Part shown: in pieces, positions 21,347 to 29,916 of the stretch
How the letters are laid out: the number at the start of each line of letters is the position of its first letter
How positions within the stretch are numbered: the first letter of the stretch is position 1
Source: Irineochytrium annulatum
Lineage: Eukaryota > Chytridiomycota > Chytridiomycetes > Chytridiales > Chytridiaceae
Direction of reading: 5' to 3'
Assembly (NCBI GenBank): GCA_027600665.1
Contig: JADGJL010000175.1
Coordinates: 1 to 34,913, forward strand
DNA length: 34,913 nucleotides
The notes under the pieces: generated by a model
The model's database searches: none
The model's input: only the letters and a program-made list of their open reading frames with translations
Told to the model about the DNA's origin: nothing
Made by a program: the position numbers and the translations under genes

Positions 21347-22133
21347 TTACCGCAGGGGATTGCCTTGTTGGTCTTCGACTCTCTGAAAATAAGCGGCATG
21401 TACGATCCCATTTACACCGGAGCTTAAAATAACGTTATTTGGCGACCTCAAAAAGACGATGCCATCTAGCAACAGGTAAACATCAGCGACGCATCATGAT
21501 TTTACTATGCACCGCATACCTTGCATAGCTTTCTCCACATCGATGTAAATCAGAACCTCACAGTTCTTCCGCATCCCACTAATAACACCAGTCTCGCCGG
21601 GCTTCCCAACCGCAAAATGCACATGATTTCTCCCCATAACCTTGAGACCGCTTTGCTTAATAAGTCGCCACTTGTCCATCATCGTCCCGTGGACAACAAT
21701 GGGAATGTCTGCAGCGTTTGTTATCTTCTCCAGCTCCGCCTCCACCTATCGTGCCATCAGCGCTGCTCGGCATTACCAATGTTACCTTAAGTGAATGCCC
21801 TTGATTCGCCTTGATCAGCCACACACCGTCTGACTCAAGCAAGGCAAATCGCTGCTTGTCGTTCTCTGCGACGACTCGCTGGATGTCAGAGAGCGAGACG
21901 TCTCTGAACTTTGGCAGTTGGCGCAGATCATCCACAAACACGTAGCCGTCAGGTCGCATCGGCACACCCTGGATATGCGGAAGTTAGGTATCGACATCGG
22001 CTAGTAGCACTCCCACCTCCTTTTGTGCTCCATGCCGCAGAATGTAAGAAAGCATCTTGGATATTCGCACTGTCGGCTCCACATCGTCGCCGCCGCCTCG
22101 GCCATCAGTCACTCGTTTTCCGCCTCTTCGCAT
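21347..22133 (-). CDS. TPT1: tRNA 2'-phosphotransferase, Tpt1/KptA family
   Basis: Tpt1 removes the 2'-phosphate left at the splice junction after fungal-type tRNA ligation, transferring it to NAD+ to yield ADP-ribose 1'',2''-cyclic phosphate. Four exons (22133-22017, 21968-21786, 21745-21520, 21465-21347; introns 48, 40 and 54 nt) give 214 residues. Family blocks are KMLSYILRHGAQ, PDGYVFVDDL, NDKQRFALL, IKANQGHS, VVHGT, GRNHVHFAVG, GVISGMRKNCEVLIYIDVEK and DGIVFLRSPNNVILSSG. The catalytic Arg-His-Arg-Arg set is visible as RH in ILRHG, R in KQRFAL and R in GMRKN. The last exon, rejoined through a 54-nt intron, restores the C-terminal FxxSxNxVIL segment. The gene is divergent from the Treslin-like gene with 53 bp between starts. 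The start at 22133 is the first ATG of the frame. Confidence 0.95.
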
Positions 22134-22186
22134 GTAGTTCAGTGCAGTCGCGCGGATGTTGGTCGGTGATGTGGTTAAGTACCGTG
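22134..22186. promoter_or_regulatory. 53-bp divergent start-to-start gap, TPT1 and Treslin-like gene
   Basis: Only 53 bp separate the proposed start codons of TPT1 (minus) and the Treslin-like gene (plus). Any core promoter elements must be shared or lie within the opposing coding sequence. If the second in-frame ATG of the Treslin-like gene (22205) is used, the gap is 71 bp. Confidence 0.45.
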
Positions 22187-24401
22187 ATGAGATTGTCTAG
22201 CATCATGCTTCCATCGCTTTCGGACCCAGCTGTTCAGATGACCGTCGGTACTCTTGACGCCAACGACGATGTTCAACGTCCTGCAGTCTCCCATGTCCTG
22301 GAAACTCTGCAGGGGTTCTTGTGGGATGGCCACCTCCTAGAGACGGTGAGTTCGCTGTGCGCGGGCGGCCATTGCGAGGTTTAATCTCACCATGCCCATT
22401 GACTAGCCTTTGAAAGAGTTTATACAAATTGTGCGAGATCACCACGATCTAGTGCACGCTTCAGCGGCGTATGCGGCTAGGGCCGCTAAGGGCTCCGACG
22501 GTAGCTGTAATGGGGCCCAAAATCCCGTAAGTCGAGCAAGAAATTGTTTCAACGTTGCAGCGCGTCGAGGAATGCACGCTGAAGCTATTGTACAGACGGC
22601 CATCTTTCTTGATTTTCTTAGGGACAAAATGCTTACGCCGCAGGAGCTAGACACGAAGTACTCGACCTTAGTGGAGGACCTTATCGCGTTGGGGTGGTGG
22701 GATCAAACGCGGCTAGATGCGGAAGGGCCTCCTGCTGTCAGCAATAAGTTGCCCGCCCATTTTAGCCACTTTCATCCGGCGGAGTTTATGAAATTTTACG
22801 GCTGGGTGATGAAGGTGGCGCCAAATAGAGAATCAGCGAAGAAGCTTGGACCTCGGCTCGTCAATCTAAGACTCTTAGAGTGAGTGTCATCGATGTTTCC
22901 TGACGCCGACTGACAAAGATAGGGGGAAGCTCCAAATGATCCTTATGCTAGAGAGCTTTCGTCTATCAAAGTTAGCTGGGATTCCCCTTTCGCACCTGAA
23001 GCCAGCTCTCGGGAATCGATTGAAGGAAAAGCGGAAAGAGACCCTTGAAATGCAATACATGAGGTTTATCGAGTACATCATCGACGCTTTGTCTATTCAA
23101 GACGTCTTTGGCGGGAATATGCGCAGCCTGATCGTCGATGTTATAGTGGAGATGTAAGTTGTGCGTACCCTTCTACGCCATTGTCTCCTCTCTTGAGCGC
23201 TTCCGGCAGGTATCTGGACACAATCCCCACCGTCGTTGCTACAATTTGTGAACTATCCGGCGTCACTATCGAGCAGCCGAAAGCGAAACCCCGCCCATCT
23301 CCGTTGAAAATGCTCCCCACTCCGAAGAGGCAAAGAATGGAGGAGAAGGAAGGTGCTTCGGAGCCACATGCTATCGTTGGTCATCTCTCTAAGGAAAAGG
23401 TCAAGCAGACAAAGAAGCGGAAGACCGAGCCAACCGTTTCGAATGCCCGAATGCCACCGCAATTGCGAAAGCTTGAAAGCTTTGCAAAGCGAGAAGTTAA
23501 TACCTCAACTTTCACCAGAAATTCCGCAATCCCTGCCGCTTCTGCAGCTCCGGCCAAAAAAGTTGTTTTAGAGGCGGGCGGGGCAGCTAAAATGAGGATG
23601 AAGCAGCAGCTGGCGAAAGCGGAAAAGCTTATGGACCAAAGAATGGCCGCGGGTGCTTCCGTTGACATCGTAAAGGAGCGACTTCGGGACTCATCAAAAG
23701 TTTTGAAGGAGTCTCCGGAGCTTTTATCGCTATTAAACACTCAGCAATTTAAGCGGAAGAGCAAGTCTGCATCAGAGCTCGAGAGGGAGAGACTGAAAAA
23801 AAGTTTTGCAATGTCGTCTAAGCTGAGGGGTCTTAAAGGATTTAAAAATCCTTCGCCGATGAGTAATACTTGTGACTTTACTACTACAGGGCTAATCACT
23901 TACTTGCCCTCTCTTTCCTAAAATCATCAGCAGAAAAAAGCGTAAGCTAAAAGTGGCGACAATTCTCTTCGACTCATCAATTAAAGGTGCACGACGATGG
24001 AAACCCGTTCCTTGCAAGATTGGCAGACTTTATCTCATCAACGTCCAAACCGGCGGGTATGGGATTTTGTGTCCCAAACCTGCTCAGGCTGACATTCGTG
24101 TACAGGGAAAAGCACAGGCACTAACGTTAGTTCGACTCCAGCGAAGAAGAAGCGCATGACACCCTCGAAAATGGGCAGTGGGGGAATCACGCCGAGAAAA
24201 GCACACACGGCATCCCAAGGCACGCCATGGACAGTGACGCGCCTTCTGCGGGACGACTGCCTTGCACGAGTTTCAGACTCGCCCATTGAGGATGATGCCG
24301 ACACCCCTGGCAAAACCGCGGCTGCCCGCGCTGTCGTGAAGATTCGCTCTGCACGGAAAAGGGAGGCCGCGAGCGCTTTCTCTTTGAGTCCTTTTGGTTG
24401 A
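22187..24401 (+). CDS. TICRR: Treslin/TICRR-Sld3-like DNA replication initiation factor
   Basis: Treslin (animals, plants) and Sld3 (yeast) bring Cdc45 to the MCM helicase after CDK phosphorylation. Exons 22187-22345, 22407-22879, 22923-23153 and 23210-23862 are well supported. Two 3' exons, 24019-24070 and 24131-24401, are tentative but keep frame and total 612 residues. The conserved helical core includes LQMILMLESFRLSKLAGIPL and then VIVEMYLDTIPTVVATICEL, which matches the Treslin pattern of a LQxxLRLE helix followed by a LYxxSIPxxLxxLY helix. The N-terminal MTVGTLDAN and WDGHLLE region lacks clear similarity to me. The C-terminus is basic and rich in SP/TP sites (STPAKKKRMTPSK, GITPRK, RVSDSPIEDDADTPGK), as expected of CDK targets. 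It is shorter than animal Treslin and lacks room for the long C-terminal tail. Assignment rests on pattern memory, not a search. Confidence 0.6.
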
Positions 24402-24526
24402 TGTCTTTCTTATTGGCGAAAGCTTGGCCGGAGGGATTAGAATTCAACGTGCCAAAATTTCTGTACTTGTGTAGATCAGTAACAAATCACTTCCACTTGC
24501 GAAAAAAGACGAGGACGCGAGAATTC

Positions 24527-26426
24527 ATGTCAACCCCCCGACGTAGCACCCGAAGGACCAAGGCCTCCGACATGGACGAGAGCTCGCTAACTTCGAGCTC
24601 TCAGCACAATGAAGTTGTCTCTACAACGGAGTCTGTAGCCGAGGGGTCAAAGGGTCCGTCCAAGGCGCCGAGGCCAATGTTCGAGGGTGTGGCTGTAAAG
24701 TCGTCGGAGGTGCAATCTACTGGCCACGCTTCTGCCTTGGAATTATCATATTTCTCGCCTGAAGACGTTGTTGGGTTGAGGCAATACAAATACAAATCGA
24801 TCGACAAGTCATTCATCGCCAACAATATCTTAAACCCATATTGGTGGTCAACTTTAATTGAATTCTTTCCTCTCTGGTTTGCGTAAGTTTGATCACTCTT
24901 GCATGCATTTTTCTGGGTTTTACTGATCAATGCTTTAGACCCAACCTTATCACGCTGACGGGCTTCTCCTTCGTGGTGATCAATCTTATCACCCTTCTCT
25001 ACATTGCCCCCAACTTGGAGGACGTCGTTCCAAGCTGGGCTTATTTCAGGTGATAAAACACTCCGCAATCATCAACTTAACATCTTGATGCTCTAGTTTT
25101 GCACTTGGAATATTTCTGTATCAATCTTTTGACGCGGTTGATGGCAAGCAGGCTCGTCGAACTGGGACGTCTGGGCCGCTAGGGGAGCTTTTTGATCAGT
25201 GAGTTTGAGATATGATTGATTTTATTTTCATGTCACTTTCGTCCTTTTATAATGGTGTTTTATCTTCTTAGTGGGTGCGACGCGCTTAATACCGGTTTGG
25301 GCTCGATTGTCGGGGCGTCGGCCTTGGGTTTAGGGCCTTCGTGGTGGCTGGTATTAATTATTTGTACTAGTAAGTGTTTCTTATTGGTGGAAGAATTGTT
25401 GAAGCTGACCGTAAACAGCACTGTCAAACTTCTACGTGAGCACGTGGGAGGAATATCATACAGGCGTTTTATTTTTGAGCTATTTCAGTGGGCCTCTGGA
25501 GGGGCTCTTGCTCGTGTGCTTCATGCACGTTGTATCGGGTGTTTACGGTGAGCAATGCTGCGAAATCTTTAATGAAATGGAAGTTTTGACGTTCGATTGC
25601 AGGTCCCAGCTTTTGGGCAAACAGCGTATCGTCATTCGTCCCAGCGTCGGTTTCCGACGTCCTTGGAGTGTACTCGAAGATGGAAATTCGTCACGCGTTT
25701 ATCTTCGGCTCCATTGCGGCGGTCGCTTTGAACCTCGTTGGAAGGTAGCTTTATTTGAAACTGTCGACAACGCAACAATTGCTTAATAGCGGCTACAATG
25801 CGGTTATCGCTCGACTTGAACGACGCCAGGATCCGCTTGAGCCCTTCCTCGGCATTTTGCCTCTGGTCGGATTCCTTGGCGGAACGGTGTTGTGGCTTTA
25901 CATTTCGCCTACTATTGTACCCAATCATCTCGTCAACTTTTGCTTGCTGTTGACCCTCCTCCAAGGGCATCACGTCGGGACTATTATTCTGGCTCATGTC
26001 GCTAAGCGTCCGTTCCCATTTATCCACCGTCCGACGGTTATTGTCATGCTATCCGGTATTGTGTCGGCACTGGTGTTTGAGGATTGGAAAGTCAATGTGA
26101 AGGACTTCGACGCTGCCCTCGATAAATTGTTTGGACCAACAAGGATAGCTTTAAAGGTTTCCGACGTTGAAGGGTTATGGGTGCGGACTCTTGTGACAGG
26201 GATGGCCATTTATTACTCTTGGTTCGTCTTCGTAGTCATCACGGAACTTTGCGACATCTTCCAAATTCACTGCTTGCGGATTAAAGTGCGACCGGTGGCA
26301 GGGGAGAGGAACGATGGCGAGAAGAAACGCTTGAAGATCGACGAAATTCTGAATGATACGGCGCCAGTGGCGCAGCGAACAAGATCGTCACTTCGCAAGC
26401 GTATGTCGCCGCAGAAGAAGAGATGA
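24527..26426 (+). CDS. CDP-alcohol aminoalcoholphosphotransferase (ethanolamine/choline phosphotransferase)
   Basis: This integral membrane enzyme transfers phosphoethanolamine or phosphocholine from its CDP form to diacylglycerol, the final step of the Kennedy pathway, in ER or Golgi. Seven exons (24527-24882, 24939-25049, 25097-25198, 25272-25369, 25419-25547, 25603-25744, 25790-26426; introns 45-73 nt) give 524 residues. The catalytic CDP-OH-P motif is complete across an intron: DGKQAR, eight residues, G, three, D, three, D (ending GELFDHGCD). [23 protein letters not shown] and [19 protein letters not shown] are family hallmarks. Multiple hydrophobic helices follow, and the C-terminus is basic ([14 protein letters not shown]). 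The Ser-rich N-terminus is about 90 residues longer than usual. An alternative in-frame ATG at 24401 overlaps the preceding stop; I prefer 24527. Ethanolamine versus choline preference cannot be read from sequence. Confidence 0.93.
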
Positions 26427-26870
26427 TCTCGTCATTTGATATATGATGCGTAGTTGCCTATATAACGGGAGAGCTTATACATGTGGGTGGGCGTGGTGTT
26501 TAGGAAAAACATACCTGAAGATTTTCAATTTCCGAGCTGTGTGACGACATTAAAAATGCACCATCGCATTTGCGAAAGTAACATAATTCCATTATACAGG
26601 ATTTTCCTTGTGCATTTCCATACATTTATTCATACCGCCCTCATAGCTCCAGCCCCTCCCCACCAGTCTTCACTGCCACATACAAATACGAACCCGGACA
26701 GCAACAGATTAAACGTCCTCGCTTCCCAACCCCACTTTCCTTCCGTACAACGCCATCAATGAATGCCTAAAGACAAAATGTTAGAGTTGAAACCTTGAAA
26801 CAGCGAGAGTGAGAGGAGGAGAAAGAGGCTCAGCATAATAAGGCAATTTGTCAGCCATTGTGCTGAAAGA
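26427..26870. other. Convergent intergenic region, 444 bp, no gene seen
   Basis: This interval separates the stops of the phosphotransferase gene (plus) and the caprin-like gene (minus). It is AT-rich near 26560-26640 and pyrimidine-rich from about 26640. Short open frames present have no codon structure or similarity and are discounted. It presumably holds two 3' untranslated regions. Confidence 0.5.
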
Positions 26871-28017
26871 CTAATCAAATAATTCCATCATGGCCAGACT
26901 GGTGTACAAGCTTGCCCGTTGCGCCGGTTGCTCACCATTTTCCACTTCGCTTGGGTTTAAAAACGTAATTCCCGTGCCAGAAAAGGCTGGCGTCTGCTTC
27001 GAATAAACGAACGCGGGCGGCTCGTTCTGGCCATGAGTCGGCTCGTTAGCGCCAATGCCGCCCGTTAGGTCGTCCACCTCGTCCACCTCGCCAATGAGGC
27101 CGAATTGAGGCGGCGCGGGTGGGGAGAGGATGAGGCTGAGGAGGCTCGCCAGGTCGGCGTACGTGACGCCATCGTAGAAAACCGAGTCCGAATTCGCAAG
27201 AAGCTTCTCCAGCGTCGTCGTCGCCGTGTTCACGAACGCGGACATACCACTGCAACGAACGAGCACATAACCGATATTAAATACCCATGCAATTAACAAA
27301 AAGCAGGTGTGACGCACTCGTTCGACGTCTCGCTCGTCCCACACACGACCGCGTTCATCCTCGTCAGTGCGGCAAACTGCTTCTCGGTCAGCTGTACGGG
27401 CACAGACGAGATGTTCGGCAGGACGCAGCTCAGGGCGTGAATGTACCGGAGTGCCTGCTGCATATTTCTCCGCGCCTCGTGCTTGGCCTCTTCTTCCGCC
27501 GTCTTGACCGCATCCGAAAGCTCCGCGCGACGAGACGCTTCCCGCGCCTCCTTGTCCTGGACTTCCTGATTCCCACAAAGTTAGATTTCCCAATCACAGG
27601 GTGGATAAAGCCTGTTCCAAGATGTATTACCTCCGACTCAGCGGCCGCGAGCTGCTTGACGATCTCGTCAAGCTCCTTGGCAACGGCGGCCACCTCCGGC
27701 TTCTTCTGTATCGCCTCCAGCTGATCCTTGTTGAGCTCCGATGGGCTCTGCGTCTCGGTTCGCTCAATCTTCGTCTGCGAAGCGCGCCATCAGCACACGA
27801 ATGCTCATGTAAAAACGTTCCAACCCACCAGCTTCTTCCGAAATGCCCGAAGGCGCTTGGAAACCATCTCAACGCAGGCGCCAGTGAATGTCGTGGGTTT
27901 CGGCGCATCTTGGAGGTCCTCCATCGACTCGCCCGCCGGGGTGGATGGCGGAGGGGTCTTGGACGCTGACGGCTGCGTCACAGTTGAGCTCCGCTTACTC
28001 CGGTTGCCCTTCGACAT
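26871..28017 (-). CDS. CAPRIN: Caprin-like protein (HR1-type helical domain, RNA-granule factor)
   Basis: Caprins are RNA-associated proteins that, with G3BP, promote stress-granule assembly and local translation control in animals. Four exons (28017-27829, 27774-27631, 27565-27318, 27249-26871; introns 54, 65 and 68 nt) give 319 residues. The N-terminal quarter is Ser/Thr/Pro-rich (SKTPPPSTPAGE). The helical region aligns by eye with the caprin homology region: VSKRLRAFRKKL, ELNKDQLEAIQKKPEVAAVA, KELDEIVKQL, then a charged coiled coil and LRYIHALSCVL. LTEKQFAALTRMN corresponds to the segment following the coiled coil. The C-terminal third is disordered-looking, acidic, with an aromatic FLNPSEVE motif and no RGG box. 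It is far shorter than animal caprin, so RNA binding by RGG repeats is not supported. It diverges from MED22. Confidence 0.68.
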
Positions 28018-28094
28018 TATTTGGAGGTGTGGTATTGAGGGAAACGAGCTGCAAATTCCGAGCGTCAGACTTGTCAAAGTACGACGACTTCCTT
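28018..28094. promoter_or_regulatory. 77-bp divergent promoter, caprin-like gene and MED22
   Basis: The two start codons are 77 bp apart and point away from each other. There is no upstream ATG in the MED22 frame, and the caprin-like ATG is followed by a well-formed exon, so both starts look firm. No TATA box is visible. This is a candidate minimal bidirectional promoter. Confidence 0.55.
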
Positions 28095-28599
28095 ATGGAA
28101 CGCCTTTTAAACTCGAAGTTAGACAACGAGGTGGACCGGCTGCGCGATCAGATAGGCTACATTGTTCAATGCGCGGAGGTTTGTCGCGGCAAGCACAACG
28201 GCGGCTGATATCGGTCGAAGCTGCGTTACGTCCCCAAAGGGAACGAGGAAGGCAGCAAGGAGGTCTTCAAGGACAAATACAAAATCGCGCAAGAACAACG
28301 GCTGATGGAAGGAGCTGCAGCGACGATTGTACGTTCTATTTTTTTCAAATGACTTCAATTTCTCATGTTATCAGGTTAATTCAGCGGAATCCTTGTTAAT
28401 GCTCTCTGCAGAGCTTAAACAAGCTCTCTTGCTCAACGACTTCAGGACACTGAACTCCCGTGTTCGAACGCGCGCGCTAACGGTCAAACGCCATGGCGAC
28501 GACTCCATGCGCGACATCGTCGAATTCGGAGAAGAGCTGGCGGCGGTCGGGAAAGAGATGGAGGTTGTGCATTCGTCATCAATGTATATTGCCGAATAA
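28095..28599 (+). CDS. MED22: Mediator complex subunit 22 (MED22/Srb6)
   Basis: MED22 is a head-module subunit of Mediator and pairs with MED11 to contact RNA polymerase II and TFIIH. Three exons (28095-28178, 28221-28328, 28375-28599; introns 42 and 46 nt, all phase 0) give 138 residues, close to the 140-residue short human isoform. The first helix reads LLNSKLDNEVDRLRDQIGYI. The diagnostic central helix, rebuilt across the second intron, is ATIVNSAESLLMLSAELKQA followed by LLLNDF, matching the family pattern of a paired AxESLxxLxxDLKQxLxLNDF helix. The C-terminus is a helix with an acidic patch (IVEFGEELAAVGKEME). The ATG at 28095 is the only in-frame ATG upstream of conserved sequence. The stop lies 17 bp from the convergent PEX26 stop. 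Confidence 0.92.
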
Positions 28600-28616
28600 G
28601 GGTATGCCTGACTGCT
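28600..28616. terminator. 17-bp convergent stop-to-stop gap, MED22 and PEX26
   Basis: Only 17 bp separate the MED22 stop (28597-28599, plus) from the PEX26 stop (28617-28619, minus). Both 3' untranslated regions must run into the coding sequence of the opposite gene. No canonical AATAAA is visible in the gap. Confidence 0.6.
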
Positions 28617-29801
28617 TTACAATGTCTGCACATTCATGCCCATCTTAAATGTGGCCGCAGCCCGTGTTAAAGTACGCCCAACTATGTCTGTTATCTCTGC
28701 TGCGACGCTTCTGTTGGCCTTTCGTGCTCGTTGCCGCAACACCAGTGAAGAAACCCCAATTACGGCCAGAGCCATGATAACGTGTGGATATTGATTCAGA
28801 ACCGATGACCTTGAATCGCCGGGTGACTTTACCGCCGTTGCTACGGTTTTCGCCACCGTTTTCTCCACAGGCTTTGGGCGGGATTGCTGCGATTGCGTTG
28901 ATGGGGTTTCGGGAGGAGCTACTATCGGATCGGGCTTCTTAGCTGGCGAAGCTGACGCATGTGTAATTTTCGCTGTCTTGGGAGAATCTGGGGCGGCTGG
29001 CTTTATTGTCTTCACCGGCGTTGCTGCTGCTGGTTTGCTTTGGAGGCGGATGAGGGTATCCAACAACAACTATCAATAAATTAGCGTATCATAGTTACGT
29101 AGTTCTCACGTTCTTAAGCTTGTCGTCAAGGACATCATTGAAGTTGAGAAACTCTTTCGCTGATTCCCATTCCTGCAAATGCGGCAACACATGGAGAACG
29201 TAGAGCTCCACCATCTTCTCATAGTTCGATAACTCGGGCTGCGACTTCGAAATCAGTTGATCAAATTGCTCGTCACTTTGGCATGCGAGACGACGCTCCA
29301 CCAGTTCCCGCGCGATTTGGTACTCTTTCCGGCGAATATGACAGATTATGCTAAGATGGCAGTATAAAAAAAAAAGGATATTTTTAACCACAAACTCTCA
29401 CCATGGTATTAACACATCGTCCGGCATGAGCTCCACCGGTCCAAACTCGCGAGTGATTACCCCGAGTACATCGCGAGGATTCTTGCCCGTTTCGACGGCT
29501 ATCCGAAGTCGTAACAACAGCAAGGCTTTCCGTTCACTGACAGAATTGGCCGTCTGCAGGCGCTGCTGGCACTTTCGATCCGCTGCCTCGAAATCGCTTG
29601 CGAGAAACTCCAGCATGACCACCGGCTCCTCGGTTGAAAGACGCGATAATTGACGTTCACCTTGTCCGGACTGTTGAGTCCGGATGGCGACATTGCCAGT
29701 TCCTTCACGCCCGCAAACACACGTTGACAGGCGATGTAAATCTTCATTCGAGTAAGAACAATCACCCTTTCGTCGTCACCATCCCCTCGAACGTCACCCA
29801 T
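28617..29801 (-). CDS. PEX26: PEX26/PEX15-like tail-anchored peroxin
   Basis: PEX26 (animals, filamentous fungi) and Pex15 (yeast) anchor the PEX1-PEX6 AAA ATPase to the peroxisome so that the PEX5 receptor can be recycled. Four exons (29801-29661, 29628-29402, 29350-29110, 29069-28617; introns 32, 51 and 40 nt) give 353 residues. The cytosolic part is helical: VVMLEFLASDFEAADRKCQQ, KALLLLRLRIAVETGKNPRD, YQIARELVERRLACQ and YEKMVELYVLHVLPHLQEWE, typical of this family. A Pro/Ala/Lys-rich disordered linker follows, then one hydrophobic segment (VIMALAVIGVSSLVL) flanked by RQRARK, and a roughly 35-residue lumenal tail. That is the tail-anchor topology with a basic flank expected of peroxisomal targeting. 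The first intron of 32 nt is very short and deserves checking. Another in-frame ATG at 29748 is possible. Confidence 0.78.
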
Positions 29802-29916
29802 CACACACCGCTCCAAGTCCTTCCCGACTAGACGCCGTCCGCAACCCACTAATTCTCACGCCAGACGTCGGCTGCAGCTACTGCAAACACACCTCGCTCA
29901 ACAGCACCACTAAAAG
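29802..29916. promoter_or_regulatory. 115-bp divergent promoter region, PEX26 and the secreted lectin gene
   Basis: The PEX26 start (minus) and the lectin gene ATG (plus, 29917) are separated by 115 bp. The plus-strand side is pyrimidine- and CA-rich just before the ATG (CAACAGCACCACTAAAAG), typical of a strongly used fungal leader. No TATA box is obvious. Confidence 0.45.

Noticed and set aside
21091..21411. Minus-strand 106-codon open frame between TPT1 and JMJD6
   Set aside because: Its first part overlaps the last TPT1 exon in another frame; TPT1 conservation (FLRSPNNVILSSG) shows the real frame, and the rest conflicts with the conserved JMJD6 N-terminal frame.
21136..21432. Plus-strand 98-codon open frame with ATG
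   Set aside because: It is antisense to the conserved JMJD6 first exon and the TPT1 last exon and I recognise no similarity. It cannot be excluded fully without RNA data.
22508..22560. Apparent GTAAGT...GCAG intron inside exon 2 of the Treslin-like gene
   Set aside because: Removing this 34-nt segment shifts out of the frame that carries the conserved helical region, while reading through keeps it.
26481..26762. 93-codon plus-strand open frame after the phosphotransferase gene
   Set aside because: It has no codon bias or domain and lies in AT- and pyrimidine-rich flanking sequence.
29634..29831. Plus-strand open frame upstream of the lectin gene
   Set aside because: It is antisense to PEX26 exon 1 and shows no signal peptide, domain or connection to the lectin frame.
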